Part shown: piece after piece, positions 1-12,195 of the stretch
Layout: each line of letters opens with the position of its first letter
Numbering within the stretch: position 1 is the first letter of the stretch
Assembly: GCA_010405405.1 (NCBI GenBank)
Contig: MU004240.1
Location: 1,146,882 to 1,210,881, forward strand
DNA: 64,000 nucleotides
Source: Microthyrium microscopicum
Taxonomy: Eukaryota; Ascomycota; Dothideomycetes; Microthyriales; Microthyriaceae
Direction: 5' to 3'
Notes under the pieces: model-generated
The model's input: the letters and a program-made list of their open reading frames with translations, nothing else
Told to the model about the DNA's origin: nothing
Database searches by the model: none
Translations under genes and position numbers: made by a program

Positions 1-1
1 C

Positions 2-887
2 GACCCCAAAGCCAAAAACACAGAAGGCCTTGTACGCGCACATCTAATTACCACCTCTGACAGCGGCCTCATCACCGTCGCTGGCGGGAAGTGGACAACA
101 TACCGTGAAATGGCCGAAGAAGGAGTCGACGCCGCCATCAGCACATTCAATCTCACACCGCGCACGCTATCCCAGCCACCACGCGTCTCAGGCACGCATA
201 TCGTTGACGAAGCAGCGCTCTTCGATGGCTCCTGCCAAACACACCAAGTCAAGCTTGTAGGCGCCCATGGCTTCAGCAAAACTCTCTTCATCAACCTAAT
301 CCAGCACTTTGGTCTCGAGACTGAAGTCGCACACCATCTAACCACATCATACGGCGACCGCGCATGGATGGTCGGCGCACTCTGCGCTCCTACAGAAGAG
401 CGCTTCCCTGTTCGTGGAAAACGTATATCCACGCTCTATCCAATCGTCGATGGCGAAGTACGCTATGCTGTGCGTCACGAGTATGCTCTCACAGCCGTCG
501 ATGTTTTAGCACGCCGTACGAGACTGGCCTTCCTCAACGCACAGGCCGCCCTTGAGGCATTGCCAGGCGTCATCGATCTGATGAGTGCGGAGCTGGGCTG
601 GGATAAGAAGCGGGAAGAGCTGGAGTGGAAGAACACGGTGCAATTTCTAGCGAGCATGGGTTTACCGGCGGGCAAGATGAGCTTGACGAGGAAAGACGTG
701 GAGAGTGGGAAGGCGAGACAATATGCTGGTAAGTCTACAGCCATGACATTGGAAAAATTGTGGTTGCTAATGGTGTGCAGATGAGGAGTATCAGCTTTAT
801 GCAAGACATGATAATCCGGCGGATGTGCTGGAGTCTGATAAGAAGTTTTTGACGAAAATAGCATCTGAAGCGAGTTTGAAGAAATGA
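2..887 (+). CDS. GUT2: FAD-dependent glycerol-3-phosphate dehydrogenase, mitochondrial, C-terminal part (5' cut by window)
   Basis: Oxidises glycerol-3-phosphate to dihydroxyacetone phosphate at the outer face of the inner mitochondrial membrane and feeds electrons to ubiquinone (family knowledge). Seen here: the reading frame is already open at base 2, so the N-terminal FAD-binding part lies outside the window. The signature GLITVAGGKWTTYREMAE (end of the FAD-dependent oxidoreductase domain) is followed by the C-terminal DAO_C-like domain with YGDRAWMV and the conserved RFPVRGKRISTLYPIVDGEVRYAVRHEYA stretch (only parts quoted as landmarks: VDGEVRYAVRHEYA, RRTRLAFLN). Two exons are visible: 2-728 and 781-887, with a 52-nt intron (729-780, GTAAGT...GTGCAG), phase 1. 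The last exon encodes the tail DEEYQLYARH and ends TGA at 885-887. No calcium-binding EF-hand tail as in animal enzymes is present, as usual in fungi. Confidence 0.93.
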
Positions 888-2353
888 AGTTGACTTGTTG
901 GAATAGACATGAGAGATGTAGCATATAGACATTCGCTTTAGAGCGATTTAAAAAGGTTCCCTCTTACTTTGTATAGAGGTATTTACACCGCATTGTGATG
1001 GGTCATGGTTTTATATAGCATGTATTGGCTTCCATGTATAGATGAAGCATAATAATAGACTTTTCTTCTTCTTCCAACCTTGGAAACCTTGGCATCTTTG
1101 AACCCCTCCTGATGCCTAGCAGACGCGCTTACAGTAGCACTCTAGTCTACATGTGCTGTTGCAGCTCCGTCCTCTAAAGCATCATGAATACTGTAGTGCC
1201 AGAACTAGCAATGGTGTGGGCGACAAGCGCACCCCCCATCCTACACAAAGGCAACAATACCACCTGAATGAGTGGGGCCCAGCACTACCAGTCGTCAGCT
1301 GCTCTACCTTCCACCCATGGAAGCATTCGCGTTCTACACAAGAAGCAGAAGCTTGCTTTCTGCGTCTTCTATCATGCATTGAAGTGGCTTAGATTCAAAG
1401 GTTATCTGCTATGTGGTCACTGGCTTCCGTAGAGCAGTTACAGTACCTTTGAGCAGGTCATTGAATGGGACTTTGTTCTCATGGCACTGGAGCGAGCGAG
1501 TGTGGAGAAGTACGTTCTGTAGATGGGGGGATGAGCTGTTTGAGTAAAGACCAAGTTACCTCGCGTGTAGTTGCTTCACGTGCCGATGATTTGGAGATAT
1601 GTACCAGAGAATCGTGCTATAGCTGGTCGTATAGCTAGGGAGCTGAAGGGACGAGCTGACACCGCATGTAAACAACAAAAGACAAGCACGCGAATCACAA
1701 GAGAAGATGATCAAGATGAATGTGGATGGAAAAATACTACCCAGTGAGGGCGTTTGTCTATTAGGCTTTTGCCGTCCTAAGAGACGCCGTAATGGCTTTT
1801 GACAGCAAGCGCTCTATCTACTAGCCTATCAGCGGGTACAGACCCGGTCCAACCCCAAGTTTGGTTCTGAGTAATATTCCCTAGAACCACCAAAAAAAAA
1901 TAGCACAATGAAAAGCGTCTCCAAGCCGTCAATCTTGGTATCTTTCATTGCCCGAAATAACCCCTAGCCAGCGTTTGGCGAGTGAAACGCTGGTATGCAT
2001 AAGAGAAGAAAAAGAAGTTGGCCATGCGGTATGCCAGAAAGAAACATTGAATGCTCCAGAGCGGATGAATATTGTGAGAGGAGTCGGAACGCTCAGTGCC
2101 GGATCCGAGGGGTGAGAAGAATTAGATATAGCATGAAGATAGTACGCCATCGAGGTCATCTAGAAGAATCCGTAGCCAGTAGTTCGTTATATATCCTGGT
2201 ATCAAAAGAAGATGCAGAAAACATAAAATCGTAAGTGCGCTGATTGAGACATCGCTTGCAATCTGAAAATGCGCTTGGTTATAATGCCTTTATTGAAGCA
2301 TCGACTCCAAGTGGTTTGAAATGGTCCCCAGTGTTGTTTCAATATTTTACATT
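888..2353. other. Intergenic stretch, no gene recognised
   Basis: About 1.5 kb between two convergent genes (GUT2 and the RGS gene). Only short open frames occur on both strands, without domain-like composition or splice-consistent extensions. It should contain the 3' untranslated regions of both genes. I see no tRNA, repeat or conserved motif. Confidence 0.6.
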
Positions 2354-3601
2354 TTAAAGATTTTCGAGATCGTGCTGATCTGGCTTTTTCCTCCAACCAA
2401 AGCTGTATCGCATTCGCTTCCATGGATTGCCACGACCAGCTGGGCCTCCTGCTGAGACTGGACTGCTTCCCATGTCTCCGGCTGGAGGCGTGGTAGGAGG
2501 AGTCATTGGATCACCACTTGGAGAAGGGGTTGAAGTACTGTCCATACTATGGGTCTGTAGAGGCGGTGGTACGAGATCTGTATCCATAGACATGCTGTTG
2601 TAATCCGCGGGTGGAGATGGGGTCAGATCTGGAAAGCCAGAAGTCGGTCCACTTTGGAGACCGGCTGAAATGCCAGAAAGTGGCCTTGGCGATAAGGAGT
2701 TGGAGTGAGGTATTTGCATACCATGGCGAGCGGAGTGTGAAAGTGTCCTGGCGAACTGAGTAATGGCTGATGGGGCGGATGCTCGATGATGAACTGATGG
2801 CGATAGAACAGGGGGAGAGGCTGACGTAGATGGAGTCGATGATGAAAGTGGAGGTGATGCGGAGAGTGGTGAGCCTCGCCGTCTTATCTTCTTTGTTCTC
2901 GAGCGAAATAGACTCCTTTCGTCGTAAGAACCAGAGTTTGTGAGATCTTCTGCGGATGATGAATTGGAATCAGGTTGAGCGGTCTGAGGGAAAAGGCTGT
3001 TAAGGAATGGAACAAGCACAGATTCTTCCATCAGCTCATGAACCTTTTCAATTGCAGTATGGAGAGTATCAGGGTGTGGAGGAAGAAGAGATGTATCCTG
3101 GGAAAGTAGACCGTCTCGGACATCACTTGGTAGATTGACTTCCCGGATGCCATTGGGTTGAATATAAGCTTGCATCAGACGTTGCCAAAGACCATTCATA
3201 TGCTCGCTCTGCTCACTTCCTGGTTGTATCTGTCCACCAGGTGATCTTGATGATACTTTGTCAAAGTGCTGTCGGTAGCGTTTTGCGTCCATTGTAAATT
3301 CCAAAGTTTCCAAGCAGTGATTGTGGGAGAGATATGCCATAAACGCACTTAATGTCCATGGTGGAGGTGATTGATTCGCGAGTATTTCGGAGAGGTTTGG
3401 TCTTCTAGGACAATAGGCGCCTTGAGCTTTGAATTGATCGGGTATGGCGACAGTCAGAGGCCGTGCCTGAGGTGACCAGCTAGACATTGCGGGAGGAGAA
3501 TGATTGTCTTGTTCGGCAAAGACGACGTCGTTGAAGGAGTATTCTCTGGTTTCGCGGGGAGAAGCTGAGCGGCGGCCAGAGGTCTTTAGCAATGGAGACA
3601 T
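2354..3601 (-). CDS. RGS-domain protein (regulator of heterotrimeric G-protein signalling)
   Basis: Single-exon frame. The first in-frame ATG is at 3601 (the frame is open to about 3769 but only with a GTG), giving 415 residues. RGS domains accelerate GTP hydrolysis by G-alpha subunits and dampen GPCR/cAMP signalling that controls growth and conidiation in moulds. Seen: an RGS domain at about residues 69-205, beginning NLSEILANQSPPPWTLSAF, with SHNHCLETLEF (helix alpha3 core) and ending in FLNSLFP; the domain is interrupted by a 25-30 residue low-complexity loop as in other fungal Rgs proteins. The rest (about 205-395) is Ser/Pro-rich and disordered, and the C terminus is basic (WKRMRYSFGWRKK), possibly membrane- or phospholipid-contacting. 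A start in an unseen upstream exon is possible. Which of the RgsA-RgsD classes it belongs to cannot be decided by eye. Confidence 0.85.
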   Translation of the reverse strand: MSPLLKTSGRRSASPRETREYSFNDVVFAEQDNHSPPAMSSWSPQARPLTVAIPDQFKAQGAYCPRRPNLSEILANQSPPPWTLSAFMAYLSHNHCLETLEFTMDAKRYRQHFDKVSSRSPGGQIQPGSEQSEHMNGLWQRLMQAYIQPNGIREVNLPSDVRDGLLSQDTSLLPPHPDTLHTAIEKVHELMEESVLVPFLNSLFPQTAQPDSNSSSAEDLTNSGSYDERSLFRSRTKKIRRRGSPLSASPPLSSSTPSTSASPPVLSPSVHHRASAPSAITQFARTLSHSARHGMQIPHSNSLSPRPLSGISAGLQSGPTSGFPDLTPSPPADYNSMSMDTDLVPPPLQTHSMDSTSTPSPSGDPMTPPTTPPAGDMGSSPVSAGGPAGRGNPWKRMRYSFGWRKKPDQHDLENL

Positions 3602-6600
3602 GGACGATTTACGCTTGCCCAAGATAACAACCCACGATTTCCATGTACTTGAGCGCTGAACTATGCGAGTTGGAAGAGGTGCTTCGACACCGACTGGCAC
3701 GCACAGCAATTGCTGTGAGCGACGAGGTTCGGTAGCCAGATTGGTGGGAAGGGCTGTTGTCGGGAACACAACAGATGAAATGCTGGAATCTAAACAGGCG
3801 GCATGCGAGGCAGTAGTTTGGATTGGTGGAGGAGACGGGAAGCTTTTTGAAGGAATGGAAGGTAGCCCCAGGTTGGGGTGCTGGTACGGCAGATTGCACG
3901 CAGGAGAGCAAGGGTGGTTTGGTATCAGCTTTTGCGAGGTGTGTCAGAGCCTAAAAGGGCCAGCGGAAGGCGTTGGCGGGAAAGGGCAGCGGCCACGACG
4001 GATAGACAAGGTAGGGACAAAAGGAAAAGGGTGTTTGAGGAAAGAGAACAAAGAAATTAAGCGGGAAGATGCGGTCAGGTACAGGATATTGATAGAGGTG
4101 ATGGACTGCTGTGGTGGGAGAGGATCGACGAGAGCACAGATGGGCGTGGAATGAGACAAGACGTAGTGCAAGTCTCAGTGAGGAGGTACGCGGTACTGAG
4201 GGTGTTTGAGATTGTTGTTGATGATTATCTCTGGTGATTGAGAGAAAGGAGAACAAAGGGCATAAATTGTTGTAGATGGATGAGAAGTAGGCAACGGATT
4301 ATTGAGATGGAGTTGGAGGAAAGTAGTGATAAGAGACTAAAAGGTAGAAAGTAGAGAGAGCAAGAGCAACTGAGGAATAGAGTAGGTGCGGCTCATACGA
4401 AAGGAAGGAGCCAACAGCGTGATCACGATTTCATACAGCAAAGAGAGCAAGAGCCATGGAGCAACCTTGACCACCTTGACCACCTTGACTTTCCAAGAAA
4501 GGATAGGGCGTAGGGATGTTCCTGCTCTCTCCAGGATTATGGCTGGATACCTTCTCTTAGACTCTTTCGTCCAAATATTCAACCAACCGCCGCCCAGTGC
4601 GTGCTGCATAGCCCATGTACTTTACACTTTCTCATACATACTTTAGTAACTCTTTACAGACATTACAGCCTATTTCTTACTTTACAGTGGATAATCCCCA
4701 GCGGAGTCAGAAATTCAGAATCACCAACGTCAATGCTGAACTACTGAGCTGATGCCTTTCTTTGTCCACTTCAATCACTTCGTCACATGGACTTTTCTTC
4801 TTCAGACCTTCTTCAGGAATCAGAAACCCACTGCCAATCTTGCCCTGTTGCGGTCCAGCCCAAAGCCACTGAGGGGAAAATCCACCGCTCGTTCACGGCA
4901 CGCAACAAAAAAAAACGGGCGCCTGCACCACACGCGAGGAGCGACACAGAGGCTGCAGTGCCCAAAGTCAATGCTGATGAGGGCAGCCAGTAATCCGCTG
5001 GCAAATCCACGGGTGGCGTTGCAAAGTGCATGGATGAGCCCATACCCGGATATGACTGGCTTTTTCCAGAAGAGCCAGCGAAGGGCAATGGAAGCCTTGG
5101 AAGTATCAGCACGGTGTCTTAAGCGGCCCGTCATCACTCTAGAAGGCCACTAGATACTGCTTGATGCTAGGCCCGTCTGATGAGCATTGAGCTTCTCCCG
5201 TCTCGGATCATGGAAGGAAATAATCTTCGCTTTTTAAATCCTCAACCCATACACGCCTGATATCTCAAAGCATGATCATCGCGACCGACTGCCTAAACAG
5301 TTCTCGTTTGCCTACACACCTCTTTTACTTTGCATGCCGCTTGACTTGCTTTACTACTAAAAATGTCCGCTTGTGCTTGAAGCAGACCTGGTTGGAATGC
5401 AAAATCGCAGCGGGGCAGTAATCACAAAGGGTACTTGTACCGACACATCGGACAATAATGATGAATCGCTTCTGTCATCGTTACAACGTCGATCTTAGCT
5501 GATCTTAGACAGGATTCTTGTGGTTGTCGCAGCAAAGCCGGTTCTGTGCAACGTTTCCTTTGAGAAAAGTGTTTCTTCAGAACAAAGACCCAGTGCCTTA
5601 GGTCCGTTTTGTGGCCATCTACCTAATCGAGTGGAATGAAAAACACTGGCCAGCTTGAGATCGGATCTCACTTATTTCCCGGCGCGAAATTTAGTTTCAA
5701 TTCGAATCGGTTCTGTTTGATGAGTTGCGGCGCAAAGAACATCCATCATGAGATGGGGCCACATTCCGACCTTGGCCATGTGCTTTTGGCACAATCCAAT
5801 CACCACCAAAGCCTTGATCAAGATGGGCTGCCGTGCCAGTTGGATCCTCCGAAGGAATCATTTTACTCGCTGAAGCCCCTCTAACATCTGCGCGGTGGAA
5901 GCATCTTCCCGGTTGCCACCATCACACTGCATAAGAGCAGCACAATGATTAGTGCAACCGTGATTTACTCCCGGCCTTGTCTTGCCTTGTCCATGGAACA
6001 TGATCAAGGGCTTCTGAGATTATTCTAGAAGCCTTCCACTTTAGTCATTGTGCCTAAAAGCCATGGCCCCATGCAAAAGGTCTTGGCACTAGGATGCTGA
6101 AACAGTGCGAACAGGTCAGCGTAACGTCACTCCACTCGCTGCCGGCTAACATGAAATAATCACCGTTTTGGGTATGTGCTTTTTAGTTTGAACTTCGTTT
6201 TCAAACAAAAAAAAATCCCTGGCAAAGAATGACTGGCTGGACGCCTATAGTTGCCACTATCAGGCTAAACCCTTTTTTTCTTGCTGAACACGAGCGTACA
6301 CAACGGCGGCAAGTTATGCAAGATATATCATGCGGCAAACGCTCAAACGGCGGCCAAGCGCTAATTGAATCTCTAGTCGGCGGTAATTATGTTGCAATTC
6401 ATATGCGCTTCCTACACAAATTGATGGTTTAGGAATCATAGTACCCAAACAACTGGGCCCTAGACATTGCAATTCACTTCTCAATGTTCACGGTCCATGG
6501 AAATGAATTGCTTGTATGATATTGCCAATATTCGGAAATATTTTAGATGTATTGACGCCGGTCTGTGCTGATCGCCGATGGAGGCTCAACAAGATCTCTA

Positions 6601-6750
6601 ATTCACTATCCGATGAGATTGTCAGAATGTTCCATAATCCTGGCGCTTCGAACGTTCCAATCCAATCCAAGCGAAAGAAGAGAACAACAATACGAACTCA
6701 ACAATCTATTCCTCGGCAAACCTGACTGCAGTGTCCAAGACATATTCGTC
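3602..6750. other. Long gene-poor intergenic region
   Basis: Roughly 3.1 kb upstream of the RGS gene and downstream of the RUS gene. The first 800 bases are purine-rich on the plus strand (pyrimidine-rich on the RGS sense strand), as is common for long fungal promoters and 5' leaders. A small tandem repeat (about 2.8 copies of ACCTTGACC) lies at 4465-4490. Open frames such as 4752-5153 lack recognisable composition or splice support. No gene, RNA or transposon is recognised. Confidence 0.5.
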
Positions 6751-8475
6751 TCAGTCTGACTTGTCCAATACAGCAATTCGCGGCCCACAAGTCGTCTCCA
6801 ACGCCGCATTATCCAAGTCCCATCCCACAGCCTGCAAGCGTCTGCAAAACTCATCAAACACCTTATTCGTCTGTGCCAAACTCGTCGAGACAAGGTGGAT
6901 ATCATCACCGCCCATCGACGGCCCCACATTCGTGATACGCTCATGTACGTATTTTGCGATCACTACTGCTTGAAGCCACGCTTTGATCTGGTCTGTTGTT
7001 GAACAGCCCTGCTTCAACACAATGTCAACATGTACCCTCGGGCCCGTCCTTGCCGCCCATAGTATATACGGCTCTGCTGTATAAACTTGCGCTAAATGAG
7101 CCATGTCCAAGCTCTGCTTGCTCTTTTGTGGTGCTGTCGTCGTATTGGTGGACACGTTTCCCGGAGACACTGCTGCTCTGTCTACAAGGGCTTTTAAACT
7201 GACTCCTATTCGCGCGTAGCCAATTTTCTGCCCATTTGTCCAGCGTAGCACGCCATCGCGCTCGAATATTCTCTCGTGCGTGGATACTTGTGCTGGCGTG
7301 AGGACTTTGTCATATGCGAGGAGATTGGTGAAGAGTAGGTTTGCTCGTTGACGGTTTAGAGTGTGCATTTTTACGGCGCGGACTGCTGCGTAGTTCATAC
7401 ATAGATGTATGGACAGTAGGAGCAGGAGTAGGAGGAATGATGGAACGGGCTCGGAAATCCATGATACTACAAAACTGCCGGCCTAAGGAAATGTCAGTTG
7501 ATGGGGACGGCATGGATTGTGGTGTGTGTTTGACGTACTAGCATGCCAAGGAGTGATATTACGGTCTCTTGACTTGAGTCTTTCTGCAAAACACTGATTA
7601 ATTGACTGTATAAAATGGTTCTTGGTCTTGGTTCTTACGGCGTTGACGTCTCCGAGGTTTCCTTTTGTCGCAAAGTGTGCACTTAGTGTAGCTTTCGAAC
7701 TACCTGCGGCAACACCGCACAGTGCTCTTAGCATACTTGCGATGCTGAATAGAACCACTCGAGTAGGCTTTGGAAATGCCGGTGACAAGCAATCCAGGAC
7801 CATGGACGCATCGTTGAACACATCGGCTGCTAGTCGGTACATTTTGCATTCGGGTTCTAGAGCAGATCCTAGGCGATGGGCGAAGAGGATTGTGATGATG
7901 CGGCCAAATGATTCTTGGAAGACTGATAGGAGTAGTGCTGTAGTTGGATGTGCTTTTGAATCGCCGACTCCAACGCCTTTTGGATGTTAGGGAAGACCTG
8001 GTAGGCAATCTGATGGTGCTGGTGGCAGCCACATACCTATTAGTACAGCGCGGGAAGACAGCATGCCAGCAATAGAGCTTGAGAAAGCCTGTAGAGAATC
8101 CTATTAAGCATGAGAATTTCATCATTCTCTAGAAATGAAGTTTTTCATTACATATAACTGGTATCTGAACGCTGTTAGACAAAAACCATATAAACTGTTG
8201 TTGAGAAGCCTACGCTGCATAATCATCCGTAACGCTCGCAGGATAACCTGCTGGCAAGAATATATCCAAGAGCTGTTCCCATAGCGATTTCTGAGCAAGC
8301 GGTTTCTAGAATTCTATCAATTTCGGAACTTGATTCGTCGAGTTTGGTCGCATACTCTGATAGAGATCGGAGCTCCGTCTAGGTTGCTGTATGAACATTG
8401 TAGATGTCCGGCCTGATCATATTCAACCAATGTCGCATTTTTATCGCGTAGCTTCATTGGCTTTTGTTCCGACAT
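6751..8475 (-). CDS. RUS1 family (DUF647) protein
   Basis: Seven exons: 8356-8475, 8214-8305, 8152-8164, 8037-8100, 7639-7976, 7539-7583, 6751-7482; all phases agree, giving 467 residues. Introns are 49-60 nt. The family (ROOT UV-B SENSITIVE) is membrane-associated and of unclear biochemical function in fungi. Seen: LPAGYPASVTDDYAAYQLYD, DSLQAFSSSIAGMLSSRAVL, ALEPECKMYRLAADVFND, LRALCGVAAGSSKATLSAHF and MNYAAVRAVKMHTLNRQRAN, all in the canonical RUS order. A leucine-rich membrane segment (VPSFLLLLLLLSIHLC) precedes the MNYAAVRA motif. Exon 3 is only 13 nt and encodes the conserved YQLY; skipping it breaks the frame. The start is taken as ATG 8475 (MSEQKP); an in-frame ATG at 8532 would add 19 residues. 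The C-terminal arm (about residues 240-467) is well preserved. Confidence 0.9.
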
Positions 8476-8732
8476 CCTCGTTGGATCCACAGAAATATTG
8501 ATTATTGATGGAATTGTAGAGTGGTGGCTCAAGGAGAGATGGAGTTGCGATGTGGTCAGAGTGTCCTAACCACATTGGGAAGTCGCGATACTTCAAGCAT
8601 CGATCATCATTTCGCGGCCTCGTAGACGAAGCCTGTTTAAAACGTAGTTTGTGCTTAATGAGAAAGCATACAAAGCAAATTTCGTTTGGGGGTATATAGT
8701 TGCTAAATTACAAAATCATGCATGTGGACTGT

Positions 8733-11557
8733 TCATCCACTGTTCTCAGTCTCTTTCCTTTTCCAGTTCTTGAATGCCTTTAGAAAACTCGATTGCCCCT
8801 GGGACTTTTCTTCCCGCCATTGCAACAAAGAGCCGCTGTCTTCTTCAAGATGAACCAATGGGACCATACTCGGTCTCCCGTGAGCGCACTGAAATGGGAA
8901 TGCACATTTGGCTAATTCGGTAGTCAACTGTAGACACTCGTTATGTGTTAAAGTATCATTGAACATAATGGCGCTTCGACAGGCTCGCGAGTTGATCATG
9001 TCCAGTATACCAGTCGGGCAGCGGCCAATGAGGCTAAGCCATGATGGTCTATGAGCCGTAGAAGCATTAGCAGTGATAGGCAGAGTCGTTGCTTTCTCGG
9101 AGGTTTTCCACATTTCAGTTCGCAGAAAATTGATCAGAAGACTTGGTTCTGATTTGCAGCGTTCCGAAATTGTAGGAGGCAGAGTCTTGACTATGAGAGT
9201 CTTCTCCTCCTTGTCCGAGACAGCTAGCTTATCGGAAATATCATAATTGATACCCCAATGGCCGAAATGGGAAGCTTGCCGTTGAAAGTTCTGAGCTTCA
9301 TTGGCTGGTATTTGGAAGATCAAAGGTGCTCCTAGTTCAACGTGTCGAACTAGAAATTGTCCCGTACCAGCTTCTTGCATTTCAGAGGGTTGGCACAACT
9401 CTTGGAGTAGTTGCTCCACCTTGCAGCGCTCATCTGCTGCATGTTGGTCAACCATGATCAAATCAGTAGCCAGTTGCGCACCAGAGCCACTCGGCAGCAA
9501 CATCAGGATGAACCTGCTGTCGACTTGTGCAAGTACTGTTGCATCCTGAAGAGACTGTTTGGACAACTTCGTTGCCACAGAAGTTGATGCTCCTTCAAAT
9601 GCAAAACTCGTTCCACCGAGTCGCCGCTGGTTTCCAGGTGCTGTACCTTCCGCAGCTGATGCAAGCTGCGGTATTCCAGCTTCGTTAGATCCGAAGACAG
9701 GGTTTTGCCATGTATCCAGCAGGCCATTGATCCAACCAGGTGCTGACTTTGATTCTCGAGTACTCGGTCGCATGGTGAGCCTGCGGCTGACTGGTCTGCT
9801 TGCTTGATCTGGGTCGGCGACCCGAACAGCTGTTCCGGTGCGAGAATTGACTCGATGTGACCTTTTTGTTATAGGATCGATCCATATCATTGTAGCGTCT
9901 ATGTCTGGCTCCATTCTTTCAGGGGGCTCTTGTGACGCATCTTCAGCTGTTCTCGGAGCAGGAGTTGATGATCCAGCAACGTTGGTTAAAGCAGGGGCAG
10001 CGCTCAAAGGGCGTTGCCTCATCTGCATGGTCGTCGAGCTAGGTCGGCGTGGATTGTCGTTTCTTGATATTGCAATGGGGATGAAGTCACTGTCTTCAAT
10101 ATCTCCAGTTTTTAAGCTTCGGGAACCTTGACCCAACTTTGAATGCGTCTCATTTGATCCAACAGAGCTATACTTACGGTTGGCTGACTCAATACTGAGT
10201 GGGCTCGGCGAAGTATTTCGACTTGTGGTTGGGCTACCCGTTATGCCAGTTTGCTTACGCTTCCTTGCGGATGCTCTTGAAGGAGTGCGGACACCAGGAC
10301 GGAAGTGGTTTGTCTTCAGCCAGCCAGTGATTAGAGCATCCAGAAGTTCCAATATCACCTCCATATGGGCGCTATCCTGCAATCGGTGCTGCATATCTGC
10401 AGGTGTTTGTCTGAAAGCTATGCACAACGAGAATATTGGATATCTCTCTATGGCCTTTTTGGAAGCCTTGAGGTCTTTCTGACGCGCATTGAAAGTAATC
10501 GAGCCTTGAGTAATGCTGCCCGCTCCGCTCGGTTGCCCAGTTTCATTGTCGTCGACATACAATCCAAAGTCAGATTGCTTGAAGAGTCTATTGATGTGAT
10601 CAAATAGCTCATTATATTGGGATTGTGGTGTAATCGGCCAGATACCAATGGACAAGAATTGTAGCTGTTTATTAGCCACAGGTTGTTGGCCAATGAGTCC
10701 CTTGATTGATATGGCCTTGGATGCGGCCGACGCTGGAATCCAGATTTGTTCTGCACGTAAACTCAAATATCCCGCTTGGACGAGCAATTCGGTGAACCTA
10801 GACAGAGAAGACTTCTGAAGTCCAAACAAATTCTCGGTTAAGATATCAGTATTCGTCGGTAGTGACATCGATCGCGAACCATCTACATCCAGAACCTTAA
10901 TACCTACAGCTCCAGGCCAACAAATCAAAAAGGATAATATTGACAGCTTGAGCTGGTCCCACTCTCGATCAACTTCCGTGGCTTGCTGCTGTTGAATGGC
11001 TCTGTGCTTAACGCGTACTGGCATATTACCAAATAGATCTCGAACAGTGACTCTTGTTCCATGTCCACGAAGTTGCCTTTCTTGACTCTCGGATGCTGGA
11101 ATCAGGCGAGAAAGGACTTGGGATCTATGAAAGGTGATTCGATTAGTGGATCGATACTCGGAATGTCTCGAGACGATGGTCAAAAGCGATATGGCTGATA
11201 GTGAAGCGATGAAAACCCCATCACAGCCATGTACTGTTCCTTTTTTTTCTGATTTCGAAGTTTCTTGGACGTGTCAGTACCTTCGATTCGCAATTTATAG
11301 TAAACCGACATACGGTGCAACTTTCCAAGACCGCCCGATTCAGTAAATTCACAAGGAAGAATGCCTAAGCCATCATCCTCTACGATACAGCTGCCTCGGC
11401 TGCGCTCGATTGAGATTTCAATCTTCTTTGCGCCAGCATCTAGAGAATTTGCCAGAAGCCTCAAAACGACAGAGTTCAGGGTCGTGATGGAAGCGGATGA
11501 TTTGATTTGGGCAACGACAGCATCAGGAAGGGGCTTGATTCTGCAATGTTCAGCCAT
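8733..11557 (-). CDS. MLH3: DNA mismatch repair / meiotic crossover protein Mlh3 (MutL homologue)
   Basis: Two exons, 11314-11557 and 8733-11263, with a 50-nt intron; 924 residues. Mlh3 pairs with Mlh1 (MutL-gamma) as an endonuclease in meiotic crossover resolution and some mismatch repair. Seen: N-terminal GHKL ATPase region with ANSLDAGAKKIEIS (about residues 36-49), EDDGLGI (about 59-65), LGKLHQTSK across the intron, and GHGTRVTVRDLFGNMPVRVK; a long disordered linker (about 360-600); C-terminal endonuclease domain with DQHAADERCKVE at about residue 686, which fits the metal-binding DQHA(X)2E(X)4E pattern, and FPFQCAHGRPSM near the C terminus. Odd: the position of the MutL catalytic Glu holds Arg (VVLRLLANSLDA), and the usual GFRGEAL loop reads GCDGVFI. 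The start ATG at 11557 gives the expected N terminus. Confidence 0.93.
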
Positions 11558-12195
11558 GTTCTAATCTCTGGTTTTGAGGCGTGATTGCGCCTTGGTTTAT
11601 TCAGTGATCTTCGAGACTGGTCGATTCCATGACCAACATGAAGGCAGTGCTAGCCTTCGATTAATCAGAAATACTTTTTACATTGCTGAGCAGCATTCAT
11701 GTGGATGTCTTCGCTGAGATGAAGTCCTCAGACCAAAGACCAAGCCAACTCGAATGTTCGAAGGATGAAGTTAGCAGAGTGATCAAGATGCATCGATCAA
11801 TAGATCTCGCTAATTGGAGCAAAGGCGTTGAAGAACGCCTTCGTCAGCGAGGCTAGCACATAAGCTAAGCCCAATACAGACAAGTGCTAAGCATAATGGT
11901 GGATGAGGTCAGCGCAGCCAAGCCTAATTTGAATTGCAGACAAAGGGTGAATTCAAAGGGTCCAGGGCCCAGCCAGCACCCGATCCATGATATTTCCATC
12001 GTCCTTTCATCATATTAATACTTGCTGTACTATTCGCGAAACCATTGTCCCAAAGCTCTCGCTCTACAAGCCGGCTTTCACCTAATTCATCGTCTCACGG
12101 CTCATTATCGCGCACTCTACGAGCCTCACAACTCTCTGTGAATACTCCACTCGCAACCTCTGGAGCCTGCTGTCCTTGTCCTCATAAGCTTCGAA
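11558..12195. promoter_or_regulatory. Divergent intergenic region between MLH3 and the next gene
   Basis: 640 bases that must carry the promoters of MLH3 (minus) and of the disordered-protein gene (plus). No clear ORF. I cannot identify specific factor sites with confidence. Confidence 0.5.

Noticed and set aside
3663-4154. 163-codon frame antisense to the 5' region of the RGS gene
   Set aside because: Arises from the purine-rich strand of a pyrimidine-rich promoter or leader, low complexity, no domain.
4465-4490. Short ACCTTGACC tandem repeat as a regulatory array
   Set aside because: Fewer than three copies of a 9-mer; too little to support a function.
4752-5153. Plus-strand open frame of 133 codons in the 3 kb intergenic region
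   Set aside because: No recognisable composition, overlapping frames on the other strand of similar length, and no splice-consistent extension; regarded as chance.
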